DNA from: Photobacterium indicum
GTDB taxonomy: Bacteria; Pseudomonadota; Gammaproteobacteria; Enterobacterales; Vibrionaceae
Direction: 5' to 3'
Length of the DNA stretch: 64,000 bases
Assembly (NCBI RefSeq): GCF_003026215.1
Contig: NZ_PYOC01000002.1
Span: 744,001 to 808,000 of the forward strand
The notes below the pieces were generated by a model, which saw only the letters and a program-made list of their open reading frames with translations, did not search any database and was not told where the DNA came from. Positions within the stretch are counted from its first letter, which is position 1. Each line of letters opens with the position of its first letter. Shown in pieces: positions 27,107-37,279 of this stretch. A program made the translations under genes and the position numbers.

Positions 27107-27986
27107 CTCGTGGCACCTCTGAAGAAGTTGGCTTCACCAGTAATCTTTCAACAAAGAATTCTAAATGACCACCCGGATTGTGTGGAACAGGCCAAGTCAA
27201 CGCCTTGTTCGATAATGACGTTAATGCTAACGCTGCCGGACAGCGTGGGAAGGCATCAACAACAATCTTCTGCCGTTTAACCGCTTGGCGAACGCGGTCA
27301 TCTAGAGGCACACAAGCAACAAGTTCAAGGTTTGCATCTAAAAATCGCTCAGTGACTCGCGTTAACTTAGTGAATAAATCACGCCCTTCACGGTAGCTTC
27401 GCACCATGTTGGCTACAATTTTAAAACGCTGAACATCGTATTCACGGCTTAATACTTTGATGAGTGCATACGCGTCAGTAATCGAGGTTGGTTCGTCACA
27501 TACGACCACCAAGACATCTTGTGCTGCGCGAGCAAAACTTAGCACCATATCCGAAATACCAGCGGCAGTATCAACAAGTAACACATCAATGTCATCTTGC
27601 AAGTTACCAAAGGCACGAATCAAGCCTGCATGTTGTGCCGGAGATAGCTCCGCCATTTTTTGTGTGCCTGATGAACCGGGAATAATTTTAACACCGTACG
27701 GACCTTCAAGAATCACATCTTGCAAGTCACACTGCCCAGCAAGTACATGCGATAAGTTTCGCCCAGAACGTAGACCTAACATCACATCAACGTTTGCCAA
27801 CCCTAAATCGGCATCGAGCACCATCACTTTTTTACCTTGGCGAGCCATTGAAATAGCCATGCTTAACGTCACGTTAGTTTTACCCACGCCACCTTTACCG
27901 CCAGTCACCGTAATCACTTTCGTTGATGATAATTTTGTCATACGGCGCAAGCCGCTTGCTTGATCGTGCATCATGTTCTCAATCAT
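27099..27986 (-). CDS. flhG: FlhG (FleN), MinD-like ATPase limiting flagellar number
   Basis: 295 residues. The deviant Walker A GGKGGVGKTNVTLSMA follows a short N-terminal helix. LDADLGLANVDVMLGL and VLLVDTAAGISDMVLSF are MinD/FlhG signatures, and the C-terminus ends in a membrane-targeting type helix. It counts flagella by restraining FlhF and FlrA. I use the start MIENMMHD; the longer reading from 28,019 lies deep inside flhF. It overlaps flhF by eight bases. Confidence 0.94.
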   Translation of the reverse strand: MIENMMHDQASGLRRMTKLSSTKVITVTGGKGGVGKTNVTLSMAISMARQGKKVMVLDADLGLANVDVMLGLRSGRNLSHVLAGQCDLQDVILEGPYGVKIIPGSSGTQKMAELSPAQHAGLIRAFGNLQDDIDVLLVDTAAGISDMVLSFARAAQDVLVVVCDEPTSITDAYALIKVLSREYDVQRFKIVANMVRSYREGRDLFTKLTRVTERFLDANLELVACVPLDDRVRQAVKRQKIVVDAFPRCPAALALTSLSNKALTWPVPHNPGGHLEFFVERLLVKPTSSEVPRGE

Positions 27987-29742
27987 AATAATCCGCCGCC
28001 TTGTTCTCTGAACTATCACTACTCCAGAAATGAGATTGCTGACTAATTTCTTGTTCTAATAATTCATTAGCGCGTGAGACAAGGTAGTTACCTGTTGCAA
28101 CTTTAATGTCTTCGGGAACACGCTGACCATCTGCTAAGTAAGCAATAGGTAATGCATTTTGTATTGTCACGCACATTACCTCTCCTAAACTTAATGATTC
28201 ATCCAGCTTTGTCAGCACACAGCCTGAAAGCGGTATCCGGCGGAAATGTTCAATGGTTTCTTGTAATACTCGACGCTGAGCCGTTGAAGGCAAAACAAGG
28301 AAGCTGCGAATATGTGCGCCACTGTTTTGCATTAAAGTATCAAGCTGCTCTGATAAACGAATATCTCGTTGCCCCATGCCCGCAGTATCAAGCAATACTA
28401 AACGTCGATGTCTTAACTGATGAAGTATATCGGCAAGTTCTTCAGCATCTTTAGCAACTCTTACCGGACACCCCATAATTCGTCCATAAGTGGCCAATTG
28501 TTCATGTGCACCAATACGGTAAGTATCGGTTGTAACCAGTGCAATTTCATCTGCACCGAAATCCATCGCCGCTCTGGCAGCAAGCTTGGCAATGGTGGTT
28601 GTTTTACCTACGCCTGTTGGTCCTAATAAAGCGACCACACCACCGGTTTCTAAAATACAATCGCTGGTCGTAATAATTTGATCTGCTAATAAATCCAGTA
28701 ATGCTGGCCATGCTTCATGGGCGGGTACATCTTCTGGAATATAACTCGCAAATTGGTCGGCAAGTTCTGATGATAAACCCATTTTTTCTAATCGCTTTAT
28801 CATCATTGCGCGCATAGGTTCACGTCGTTCGACTTCTTGCCACATCAAGCCAGATAACTGGTGTTCAAGCAAACTGCGGATCGATGACATTTCTGAACGC
28901 ATCGTCTCCATTTCATCGTTTGAATGTGGCGATTTCGCATCATAACGTGACGGATCTAAACGCGACTGATTAAAACGAGAGCTATTATGGCTAAAAGAGG
29001 ATTCAGCTCGGCTATCACGTCCACGGCCAAACTCTGATGCTTGCTCGCGCTGTCGCGGTTCATTTTGCGGCTTTTCATTGCGCGCAGGGTACGGACGACG
29101 ATAATCACCAAAATCTAATGGATTAGCCTTCGATTGTTGAGCAGAATTCATACCTCGAGCAGAGTATCCTGATTGACGATTATCGCTATGCTCGCCACTG
29201 AAACGATCAGAGCCTGCACGATGTCCATCGCCCATATTCCGATAATTCCCCTGCCCTTGAGCATGAGACTCCCTTTGAGGAGGCTGCTTATTATGTGCCT
29301 GTAACGCCGAAGGCGAACGTCCACCGCGATTATCGCTGTTTGAGCGATCGTAGCTATGACGTTCCGAAGACTCACCGTGCTGTTTGGACTGGCGGTTCAG
29401 TAATGCCGATAACGAGTCAGGTTCTGGTGAACTATCTTTTGGCTTATCGCCAGTATAGTTTTGCAATACACTGGCAAAACGACTTGCTGCTGATTGCTTT
29501 ATCTGTACTTGGTCTTCAGCCAGCTTTCGCTTTGCTTGACCAAGACGATTAGCCAAAGCATCACGTGTGTTTTGAGATGCTTTTGGTGGTTCATTCGCAA
29601 TATCTGTATCAACGGCAGCAACAATTTCGACTCCGCCGGTCACTTTTTTATTGGACATGATTACCGCATCAGCACCTAGCTCTTCTTTTACTTCACTGAG
29701 CGCTGTTCGCATGTCTTTGGCAAAAAATCGTTTTATTTTCAC
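27979..29742 (-). CDS. flhF: FlhF, SRP-type GTPase for polar flagellum placement
   Basis: 587 residues. The N-terminal B domain starts MKIKRFFAKDMRTALSEV. A long disordered stretch follows (about 90-290), rich in Ser, Arg, Gln, Asn and His. The C-terminal NG domain has G1 LGPTGVGKTTTIAKLAA (about residue 370), DTAGMGQRD, and TKLDESLSLGEV. From memory, homologues are nearer 450-510 residues, so the linker is expanded here. FlhF recruits the first flagellar parts to the pole, with FlhG as its partner. Confidence 0.94.
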   Translation of the reverse strand: MKIKRFFAKDMRTALSEVKEELGADAVIMSNKKVTGGVEIVAAVDTDIANEPPKASQNTRDALANRLGQAKRKLAEDQVQIKQSAASRFASVLQNYTGDKPKDSSPEPDSLSALLNRQSKQHGESSERHSYDRSNSDNRGGRSPSALQAHNKQPPQRESHAQGQGNYRNMGDGHRAGSDRFSGEHSDNRQSGYSARGMNSAQQSKANPLDFGDYRRPYPARNEKPQNEPRQREQASEFGRGRDSRAESSFSHNSSRFNQSRLDPSRYDAKSPHSNDEMETMRSEMSSIRSLLEHQLSGLMWQEVERREPMRAMMIKRLEKMGLSSELADQFASYIPEDVPAHEAWPALLDLLADQIITTSDCILETGGVVALLGPTGVGKTTTIAKLAARAAMDFGADEIALVTTDTYRIGAHEQLATYGRIMGCPVRVAKDAEELADILHQLRHRRLVLLDTAGMGQRDIRLSEQLDTLMQNSGAHIRSFLVLPSTAQRRVLQETIEHFRRIPLSGCVLTKLDESLSLGEVMCVTIQNALPIAYLADGQRVPEDIKVATGNYLVSRANELLEQEISQQSHFWSSDSSENKAADYYD

Positions 29743-29846
29743 TCTTATATTCCCGTCAAATCACGCTTTAACCGAAGTCGAGATTTCCATCAAATCCAAT
29801 TAACAGACCAAAGTAATTAGCCAATAAGGCTCTTCACAAATAGCGT

Positions 29847-31943
29847 TTAATTACCGACTGCATTCACGATACGTATTTGCTTCTCATCAGGCACTTCTTG
29901 ATAAGACAGCACGCGCAAGCTTGGTATTGTATTTTTAACAAACTTTGCAAGTGTTGAACGTAAGACACCAGATGTCAGTAATACTGCAGGCTCCCCTTTC
30001 AACTCTTGCTGTTGCGTTGCTTCAGTCAATGAACGTTGAAGTCGCTCAGCTAAACCAGGTTCAATACCTGATGATTCACCACCAGCAGATTGCATTGTTT
30101 TATGCAAAATTTGTTCCAATTCTGGAACCAATGTAATTACAGGCAATTCAATCTCTATACCATTGATTTCTTGTACGATTAAACGTTTTAAACCAATTCT
30201 AACTGCCGCAGTTAAAATGTCAGGATCTTGACTCTTTGATGAGTACTCCGACAATGTCTGAATAATTGTTCGAATATCGCGGACAGGAATTGCCTCGTTC
30301 AGTAAGTTCTGCATCACTTTAACCACCGCACCTAACGGCAACTGATCCGGCACAAAACCGTCAACCAGCTTCGGTGTTGATTGACCTAGCATCTCGAGTA
30401 AGTTCTGTACTTCTTCATGTCCGAGTAATTGTGATGCACTATTGGTCAATATTTGACTTAAATGTGTTGCTAATACCGTTGCGGAATCGACAACGGTATA
30501 ACCTAATGCTTGCGCATGCTCGCGCTGTGATTCCATTATCCATACCGCTTCTAACCCAAAAGCAGGATCAGTGGTTGTCTCACCATCAATCGTACCAAAC
30601 ACCTGCCCTGGATTAATCGCTAATTCCATATTGGGGTGAATATTGGCTTCACCACAAGCTACGCCCATCAAGCTGATACGATAGCTATTCGGTGGCAACT
30701 CCAAATTATCGCGAATGTGTACGGGAGGAATAAGAAATCCAAAATCTTGTGATAGTTTTTTACGCACCCCTTTCACGCGATCAAGTAACTCTCCGCCTTG
30801 CTCTTTATCAACCATAGGGATTAAACGATAACCCACTTCAAGCCCAACAATATCAACCGGTTGAACATCATCCCATGAGAGCTCTTTCTGCGAGGGTTTC
30901 AACGCCAGCTCTGTTGATGGTGCTTCTTTTTCGATAAGCGCATCACGTTTTTCTTTCTTAATTCGCCAATAGGCGAAGCCACCGATCATGGCCGCTAATA
31001 ACAAAAATGGTATATGCGGCATACCAGGTACAATACCCATTACAAATAAGATACCGCCCGTTACAACCAACGACTGAGGATTATTGAACAACTGAAAATA
31101 CAGCTGCTGCCCCATGTCCTCGTCAGTATTTTGACGGGTTACCATCATTGCCGCACCAATCGACAGTAACAGTGACGGTATCTGAGCGACCAACCCATCA
31201 CCAATGGTCAATAAGCTATATATTTGAATAGCATCACTAAATGGTAAGTCATGTTGCACCATACCAATGATCAATCCGCCAATAATATTGATGCAAAGAA
31301 TCAATATACCCGCAATGGCATCACCTTTTACAAATTTCGACGCACCATCCATAGAACCGTAAAAATCCGCTTCTTTTGTTACTTCGAAACGGCGAGTACG
31401 TGCTTGATCTTGATCGATTAGCCCTGCATTCAAGTCGGCATCTATTGCCATCTGTTTACCGGGTAAAGCATCCAAGGTAAAACGCGCGCTCACTTCTGAG
31501 ATACGCCCTGCACCTTTAGTTACAACCATGAAGTTAATGATCATCAAAATAAGAAAGACGACCAAACCAACCGCGTAGTTTCCGCCTATCACAACTGAGC
31601 CAAAGGCATCAATCACTTGCCCAGCCGCATCAGGACCTTCATGGCCATAGAGTAAAACAACTCGGGTCGAGGCAACGTTAAGGGCTAATCGCAATAACGT
31701 GGCAATTAAAAGCACCGTTGGAAATGCAGCAAAATCAAGTGGGCGACGGGTATAAATCGTAACCAGTAATACCACCAGCGATAGCGCGATATTAAAAGAA
31801 AATGCCATATCCAATAGCATTGGAGGCATCGGCAAGATAATCATTGCCAATGTTGCCAATACCATGACTGGTGCGCCTACTGCAGGCAAAGACTGTAATC
31901 GGGATAACGGTAATTTATCCAAAAATGGTAGCGATAGTTTCAT
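29847..31943 (-). CDS. flhA: FlhA, flagellar export gate protein
   Basis: 698 residues. About eight N-terminal membrane segments with the conserved cytosolic loop FVVTKGAGRISEVSARFTLD are followed by a large cytosolic domain (about 330-690) that forms the nonameric export ring. It passes chaperone-substrate complexes into the FliPQR gate. It is the first gene of the flhAFG-fliA-che operon, with a sigma-54 promoter about 85-100 bp upstream. A 292-bp gap separates it from flhB. Confidence 0.96.
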   Translation of the reverse strand: MKLSLPFLDKLPLSRLQSLPAVGAPVMVLATLAMIILPMPPMLLDMAFSFNIALSLVVLLVTIYTRRPLDFAAFPTVLLIATLLRLALNVASTRVVLLYGHEGPDAAGQVIDAFGSVVIGGNYAVGLVVFLILMIINFMVVTKGAGRISEVSARFTLDALPGKQMAIDADLNAGLIDQDQARTRRFEVTKEADFYGSMDGASKFVKGDAIAGILILCINIIGGLIIGMVQHDLPFSDAIQIYSLLTIGDGLVAQIPSLLLSIGAAMMVTRQNTDEDMGQQLYFQLFNNPQSLVVTGGILFVMGIVPGMPHIPFLLLAAMIGGFAYWRIKKEKRDALIEKEAPSTELALKPSQKELSWDDVQPVDIVGLEVGYRLIPMVDKEQGGELLDRVKGVRKKLSQDFGFLIPPVHIRDNLELPPNSYRISLMGVACGEANIHPNMELAINPGQVFGTIDGETTTDPAFGLEAVWIMESQREHAQALGYTVVDSATVLATHLSQILTNSASQLLGHEEVQNLLEMLGQSTPKLVDGFVPDQLPLGAVVKVMQNLLNEAIPVRDIRTIIQTLSEYSSKSQDPDILTAAVRIGLKRLIVQEINGIEIELPVITLVPELEQILHKTMQSAGGESSGIEPGLAERLQRSLTEATQQQELKGEPAVLLTSGVLRSTLAKFVKNTIPSLRVLSYQEVPDEKQIRIVNAVGN

Positions 31944-32027
31944 GAAATCTTAATTTTTCAACACGGCACACATGACAATGGTGGCTCAGATTAATGTATT
32001 CGAGCGACCAGAAAGAATAACTACCTA

Positions 32028-32043
32028 AGCAAGAATCATGCCC
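32028..32043 (-). promoter_or_regulatory. Sigma-54 promoter of the flhA operon
   Basis: Minus-strand GGGCATG-ATTC-TTGCT matches TGGCACG-N4-TTGCW at 10 of 12 bases, with GG and GC at the required spacing. Transcription would start near 32018, about 75 bases before flhA. Confidence 0.7.
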
Positions 32044-32190
32044 ATACGGTTGTCACTTTTTTGACACCAATGGAGGTTAACAGATATTTATATAAGCGAT
32101 TATAAAAGGAATGAATTTTGTGATTCTTGCCATTATTTACAACATTATAAGTTAGCGCGTAAATTTAAAAAGTCCTAACGTGAGCATTAT

Positions 32191-32223
32191 TCAATCAATA
32201 TATCCATTCAAGTTCATAATCAC
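32191..32223 (-). CDS. Possible 10-codon ORF with strong ribosome binding site
   Basis: Directly after the flhB stop the minus strand reads AGGAGG (32230-32235), six bases, then GTG and nine further sense codons before TGA (peptide MIMNLNGYID). The site overlaps the end of flhB and is one of the best in the window, yet no normal-size gene follows. It could be a micropeptide, a regulatory ORF or a relic. Nothing in the sequence supports a function. Confidence 0.25.
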   Translation of the reverse strand: MIMNLNGYID

Positions 32224-32235
32224 GATATACCTCCT

Positions 32236-33366
32236 TTAATGACGTAGTTCCGTCGGGATTATCATCGCTTCTTTAGCCAACTTAGGCCGCTGCCCTTGCC
32301 CTTTTCGATATTGCTTCAATTGGAAGATATACGCTAACACCTGAGCAACCGCGACAAATAATCCATCAGGAATATGTTGTTCTAACTCAGTGGTATGATA
32401 GATAGCACGTGCCAACGGCGGTGCTGGCACAATATCGATATTATGTTTATTCGCGATTTCTCGGATTTTCAATGCTGTATGATCTACACCTTTGGCGATA
32501 ACAATAGGGGCTGAATCGAGCTTAGGATCATAACGTAGCGCAACCGAAAAGTGCTCTGGGTTGGTGATAATAACATCTGCTTGAGGCACATCAGCCATCA
32601 TTCGTCGTTGTGCCATTTCACGCTGAAGCATACGAATACGCCCTTTTACTTCAGGCTTACCTTCGGTGTCTTTGTATTCATCTTTCACTTCTTGCTTGGT
32701 CATTTTTAATTGTTCATTGTGCTGCCAAATTTGATATGGCACATCAATTGCCACAATCACCAGCAGTGAACAACAAATCAATAAAATAAATTGCATCAAA
32801 ATATCAAGTGCATGAAAGATATTAGACGGATAAATTTCTAGACTTAATAAGAAGAAATCGTTCAAGCTTGAATACATTAAGTAAGCTGCAACACCCGCAA
32901 CCAACAAAACCTTCAGAATTGATTTAATGAGTTCAACCCAACTTTGCATGCCAAACATGCGCTTGAATCCACTCATTGGGTTCATTTTTGACAATTTAGG
33001 CATTGCCGCTTCAGCAGAAAAACTCACACCGCCTAAACCCGCCGCACCAATCAGCGCCGCAGAAAATAGAACGACCAATACCAAACCAAGCGGAAAAACA
33101 ACACTCCATATTGCACTGAGCATTATTGAGAATAACCGACTTAGATCATAAATTTCTTCACGACTAAGCGAAAACATTTGCGCCATGACTTCAGATAACG
33201 CTTTACCCAGCCCTTCACCGAACCACATCAGCGAAACAGCTCCCATTACCAATACAGCAACAGACGCTAACTCTTTAGAACGTGCTACTTGCCCTTTTTC
33301 TCGAGCTTGCTCGAGTTTCCTGGGCGTGGCGTCTTCGGTACGTTCTTGTCCGTCAGACTCTGCCAT
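32236..33366 (-). CDS. flhB: FlhB, flagellar export switch protein
   Basis: 376 residues from MAESDGQERTEDATPRKLEQ. Four membrane segments lie in the first 210 residues, then a cytosolic domain that in Salmonella cleaves itself at NPTH. Here that motif reads NPEH (in IITNPEHFSVALRYDP): Asn and Pro, between which cleavage occurs, are kept, with Thr changed to Glu. FlhB controls the switch from hook to filament export. Its ATG overlaps the fliR stop by one base (TGATG). It is last in the fliK-to-flhB run. Confidence 0.95.
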   Translation of the reverse strand: MAESDGQERTEDATPRKLEQAREKGQVARSKELASVAVLVMGAVSLMWFGEGLGKALSEVMAQMFSLSREEIYDLSRLFSIMLSAIWSVVFPLGLVLVVLFSAALIGAAGLGGVSFSAEAAMPKLSKMNPMSGFKRMFGMQSWVELIKSILKVLLVAGVAAYLMYSSLNDFFLLSLEIYPSNIFHALDILMQFILLICCSLLVIVAIDVPYQIWQHNEQLKMTKQEVKDEYKDTEGKPEVKGRIRMLQREMAQRRMMADVPQADVIITNPEHFSVALRYDPKLDSAPIVIAKGVDHTALKIREIANKHNIDIVPAPPLARAIYHTTELEQHIPDGLFVAVAQVLAYIFQLKQYRKGQGQRPKLAKEAMIIPTELRH

Positions 33367-34148
33367 CAGCAATCCACCCTAATCAGGCTACAGATCTGCT
33401 GAAAGCCAAAATCCCAAGCATGTTGATACTGAGGCAACATACCCATAACCAAGTACCAACTGATAAGTAAACCCAGTAGCAATGCAAATGAAAAGCCTAA
33501 CGCAAAGATATTTAGCTGTGGTGCAGCTCGCGTCATTACGCCAAACGATAAGTTCACCGTTAACAAAGCAATAACACCTGCCAATGCCATGTTAAGCGCA
33601 CCTTTAAACATATGACCAAACCAACCCGCCAATTGGTAATAATCATCGGGGCGAAACATTTCTTGCCCTATCGGCAATGTTTTAAAACTCAGTACGATAA
33701 CATTTAGCATTTCAAGGTGACCATCTGTTGCCAAGAACAGCATGATTGCAAGAAATAGGTAAAGCTGACCAAGCACTGGCGTATTCTGGCCATTAGCCGG
33801 ATCAACCATGGATGCAAAACCTAAACTAGATTGCATGCCCAATATTTGCCCAACTAAAACAAAGGTTTGCGTCACAAATTGCGTCACTAACCCAATGGAT
33901 ACACCAATAACAATTTGTTGAGCCGTGATTAAAAAACCCTGCAAAGACAATAATTCAATGTTAGCTGGCACTGCGGGTAATGCAGGCATGACTGCAAAAG
34001 TAACGGTTAAACCAAGATACAAACGAATTTTAGGCGAGACAAAACGGGCACCAAAAAACGTCATTGTCATCATCATCGATGAAATGCGCGTAAAGGGCCA
34101 AAAATAATTAGCTAGCCAATCGAGTATAAGTGCTGACGGGTAAGCCAT
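33366..34148 (-). CDS. fliR: FliR, flagellar export gate protein
   Basis: 260 residues with about six membrane segments. Typical features are the N-terminal NYFWPFTRISSM and the central VGVSIGLVTQFVTQTFVLVGQ. It forms the export pore with FliP and FliQ. An 85-bp gap separates it from fliQ, and the ribosome binding site is weak. The stop overlaps the flhB start. Confidence 0.94.
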   Translation of the reverse strand: MAYPSALILDWLANYFWPFTRISSMMMTMTFFGARFVSPKIRLYLGLTVTFAVMPALPAVPANIELLSLQGFLITAQQIVIGVSIGLVTQFVTQTFVLVGQILGMQSSLGFASMVDPANGQNTPVLGQLYLFLAIMLFLATDGHLEMLNVIVLSFKTLPIGQEMFRPDDYYQLAGWFGHMFKGALNMALAGVIALLTVNLSFGVMTRAAPQLNIFALGFSFALLLGLLISWYLVMGMLPQYQHAWDFGFQQICSLIRVDC

Positions 34149-34233
34149 CGTTACAGGTTAGCCATTATTATTGATAAACCATCGTTATAAATAAGCCGTA
34201 GATTATGCGTGATCAAAAAAATCATAAGCAACG

Positions 34234-34503
34234 CTAATATAAAATCTGGGGGATACGATCTATGATGCGAAAAAAATAATCCATCAGCATTCCTGTCATC
34301 ATATGTCCAAAAAACATCAGTGCTAATAAGGTTACAATTAATCGGGGCAAGAAACTTAATGTTTGTTCATTGATCGAGGTGGCCGCTTGGAAAACCGCAA
34401 CGACTAGACCAATTAATAGACCAGGCACAACAATGGCACACACCATAATAAGTACCATAAACAAAGCTTCTTGAAATATTTCGACAAACGCTTCAGGTGT
34501 CAT
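34234..34503 (-). CDS. fliQ: FliQ, flagellar export gate protein
   Basis: 89 residues with two membrane helices (about 16-38 and 50-73) and the conserved VAVFQAATSINEQTLSFLP loop between them. It is a small pore subunit with FliP and FliR. Length equals that of E. coli FliQ. Confidence 0.95.
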   Translation of the reverse strand: MTPEAFVEIFQEALFMVLIMVCAIVVPGLLIGLVVAVFQAATSINEQTLSFLPRLIVTLLALMFFGHMMTGMLMDYFFRIIDRIPQILY

Positions 34504-34565
34504 AACACTTCCTTTTCGATTCGATACTTAATAAGAAGCCAGATGTAGCAATAGACATCTAACAA

Positions 34566-35420
34566 CTAAGTACCAAAACTTCCCGCCAACGTGGTCAAGA
34601 TAAGGTTCCAGCCATCAACCAGAACAAACAACATTAACTTAAAGGGTAACGATACGATCATCGGTGACAGCATCATCATACCCATTGCCATCAAGACAGA
34701 AGCAACAACAAGGTCAATGATCAAGAAAGGCAAAAACAGCATAAATCCAATCTGAAATGCCGTTTTCAATTCAGATGTTATAAATGCAGGAATCAATACC
34801 GTAATCGGTACATCTTCGGGTGTAGTTACTGTCGAGCCTGACATATTAACGAAACTTTCTAAGTCTTTAACACGTGTTTGTTTGAGCATAAATTGGCGTA
34901 ACGGCACTTGGGCTGTTTCAAATGCCTGCGCAGCGGTAATTTCTTCATTGATATAGGGCTGAACAGCATCAGCATTTACCTTATCGATGACTGGCGACAT
35001 CACAAAGAATGTCATAAATAGTGCAATACCAATAATAACCTGATTCGATGGCGTCTGTTGTAAACCCATTGCTTGTCGAAGAATGGATAACACCACCACA
35101 ATACGGGTAAATGAGGTCATCAAAATAACAATGGCAGGTAAAAAACCCAATGCCGTCATTAAGCCGAGGATCTGCAACGTTACCGAATAATCTTCGCCGC
35201 CATCAGGATTAGTGGTGACAGAAAAAGCAGGAATACCACCACGACTTGCAGATTGAATAAAGCTCGCAGCTCCTTGGTCGTTTTGCATGCTACTCACGGT
35301 TACGCTTTCACTGGCTGACGTCGCAGGCAGTACCATTGCATCCGTTTCTGCCATTACAGGTAAACTGACAAAGAAAGCAAAAGCTGCCAGAACAGCAGCA
35401 ATAAGGTTATTTTTTATCAT
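34566..35420 (-). CDS. fliP: FliP, flagellar export gate protein
   Basis: 284 residues. A cleavable signal peptide (ends PVMA/ETD) precedes a 40-residue Ser/Thr-rich stretch and then the four-helix FliP core ([20 protein letters not shown], then [20 protein letters not shown]). It is longer than E. coli FliP (245) because of the added N-terminal stretch. It overlaps fliO by 14 bases. Confidence 0.95.
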   Translation of the reverse strand: MIKNNLIAAVLAAFAFFVSLPVMAETDAMVLPATSASESVTVSSMQNDQGAASFIQSASRGGIPAFSVTTNPDGGEDYSVTLQILGLMTALGFLPAIVILMTSFTRIVVVLSILRQAMGLQQTPSNQVIIGIALFMTFFVMSPVIDKVNADAVQPYINEEITAAQAFETAQVPLRQFMLKQTRVKDLESFVNMSGSTVTTPEDVPITVLIPAFITSELKTAFQIGFMLFLPFLIIDLVVASVLMAMGMMMLSPMIVSLPFKLMLFVLVDGWNLILTTLAGSFGT

Positions 35421-35811
35421 TGGTCTTTAATAACTTACTTAAGTGGTTCGCAAAATCACCACTCGGCTGTGCATCCAGTGCCAAAGGCTGTTCTAACTTC
35501 GTCAACAAAGAAATATTGTGCTGAGTAACACCAACCAATAATTGCTCTTCACCAACTTGTAATAAAACAATACGTTCACGTTGTCCTATCGGTAACTGCT
35601 TCAGGACTTTAAGTGCCCCATCAGCCCCTTGAATACCAGGCAACTTCATACGTTTTAGTAACCAAGCTAAAAAAACAATAAAAATAACCACTAACACTAA
35701 TGAAGCTAATGTCGTGGCTATATTCATCTCGGGAGCCAGAGAGGCTGCCAATGCCGGTGCAGTAAAAACGACCAACCCAAAGCTAATCAATACTAAAAAA
35801 GGGGATCTCAT
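35407..35811 (-). CDS. fliO: FliO, flagellar export gate assembly protein
   Basis: 134 residues: an N-terminal hydrophobic stretch, a membrane helix (about 35-53, [18 protein letters not shown]) and a cytosolic domain with [20 protein letters not shown] and [13 protein letters not shown]. FliO helps FliP assemble. The order fliN-fliO-fliP supports the call; sequence in this family is weakly conserved. Confidence 0.9.
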   Translation of the reverse strand: MRSPFLVLISFGLVVFTAPALAASLAPEMNIATTLASLVLVVIFIVFLAWLLKRMKLPGIQGADGALKVLKQLPIGQRERIVLLQVGEEQLLVGVTQHNISLLTKLEQPLALDAQPSGDFANHLSKLLKTNDKK

Positions 35812-35819
35812 AACAAACC

Positions 35820-36209
35820 TTAACGTAATTTCTTAATGCGCTCTGTCTGGCTAATTACGTCGGTAAGACGAATACCGAACTTATCATTCACGACAACAAC
35901 TTCACCATGCGCTATCAATGTGCCGTTCACCATAACATCCAATGGCTCACCGGCAATGCGGTCAAGTTCTACAACGGAACCTTGGTTCAATTGCAGCAGG
36001 TTACGAATACTAATTTGAGTTCGCCCTACTTCCATTGAAATAGTGACCGGAATATCCATGATCGTATCAAGTTTACGACGCTCATCATCCGAAATCGGCG
36101 TACTTTCATCAACAAGCTCTTCTAAAGGTGCGGGTTGTGCACCATCGACAGTTTGCTCAGCAAGTGCCGCAGCCCAATCGTCAGCCATTTGTTGATCATT
36201 CTGAGACAT
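35820..36209 (-). CDS. fliN: FliN, flagellar C-ring switch protein
   Basis: 129 residues from MSQNDQQMADDWAAAL. The C-terminal SpoA domain reads VTISMEVGRTQISIRNLLQL and GEVVVVNDKFGIRLTDVI. With FliM and FliG it forms the C-ring that sets direction. A longer reading from 36,275 overlaps fliM and lacks support; AGGT lies before the chosen ATG, 16 bases after fliM. Confidence 0.95.
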   Translation of the reverse strand: MSQNDQQMADDWAAALAEQTVDGAQPAPLEELVDESTPISDDERRKLDTIMDIPVTISMEVGRTQISIRNLLQLNQGSVVELDRIAGEPLDVMVNGTLIAHGEVVVVNDKFGIRLTDVISQTERIKKLR

Positions 36210-36225
36210 AATATTACCTATTTTT

Positions 36226-37272
36226 TTAATCGTCTGAGTTATTAATATTGAGTAATGCAGCGCCGAGTTCATCACGGTCTAGAAAAGCTAAATCCGTTTT
36301 TACCATATCTGGTCGCTTGAGTTTTTGCGTAACCTTTAAGGCGATGTTATCACCCGATTTACCCATTTTGGCGCGATAAGTCGGCAGATCTTCTACAAAT
36401 ACTGTTGCCGACTCTGGTACATCAATAGGGATAATATCGCCAGCTTGTAATTCCATTAAATCGCGTAACGATAAATCGACATCCAATAATTTAGCACGAA
36501 GATTCACAGGTACATCCATGATCTCCTCACGCAGCGCCATACTCCAACGGACATCTTTGTCCATTTTGTCACTTTGAACACCAGCATCTAGTAGCTCGCG
36601 GATCGGCTCTACCATTGAATACGGCATAACAACATGGAAATCACCACCACCACCATCCACTTCAATATGGAAAGAACTCACCACAATGACTTCTGTTGGG
36701 CTAACGATGTTTGCCATGGTCGGGTTAACTTCTGAATCTAGATATTCAAATTCAACGCCCATAACGGGAGACCACGCTTCACGGTAATCTTCAAACACTA
36801 ATTTCAATAGCATTTGTACAATTCGACGCTCTGTTGGCGTAAATTCACGCCCTTCAATCTTGGCGTGAAAGCGACCATCCCCGCCAAAAAAGTTTTCGAC
36901 TAAAATAAAGACTAAACGTGCTTCCATGGTTATCAAGGCCGTGCCTTTTAAAGGACGGAATCGCACCATGTTTAAACTGGTAGGTACATATAATGTATTT
37001 TGGTATTCACCAAATTTGATCATTTGCACGCCGTTAATCGACACTTCTGCGGTTTTACGCAGCATGTTAAACAAGCTGATCCGCATGTGGCGAGCAAAAC
37101 GTTCATTGATCAATTCCAGCGTAGGCATTCGACCACGGACAATACGGTCCTGTGACGAAAAGTCGAACGATGATATCCCCGTCTCACTTAAGGATTGTTC
37201 ATCTTCATCTTCTACGTCGTCGACACCATGTAAAAGGGCGTCGATTTCATCTTGAGTTAATAAGTCACTCAC
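36226..37272 (-). CDS. fliM: FliM, flagellar C-ring switch protein
   Basis: 348 residues. The N-terminal CheY-P binding helix LTQDEIDALLHG occupies residues 5-16. The middle domain has QDRIVRGRMPTLELINERFA and NMVRFRPLKGTALI, and the C-terminal SpoA domain follows. It receives CheY-P and relays the switch to FliG. It lies seven bases after fliL. Confidence 0.96.
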   Translation of the reverse strand: MSDLLTQDEIDALLHGVDDVEDEDEQSLSETGISSFDFSSQDRIVRGRMPTLELINERFARHMRISLFNMLRKTAEVSINGVQMIKFGEYQNTLYVPTSLNMVRFRPLKGTALITMEARLVFILVENFFGGDGRFHAKIEGREFTPTERRIVQMLLKLVFEDYREAWSPVMGVEFEYLDSEVNPTMANIVSPTEVIVVSSFHIEVDGGGGDFHVVMPYSMVEPIRELLDAGVQSDKMDKDVRWSMALREEIMDVPVNLRAKLLDVDLSLRDLMELQAGDIIPIDVPESATVFVEDLPTYRAKMGKSGDNIALKVTQKLKRPDMVKTDLAFLDRDELGAALLNINNSDD

Positions 37273-37279
37273 ATTTAAC

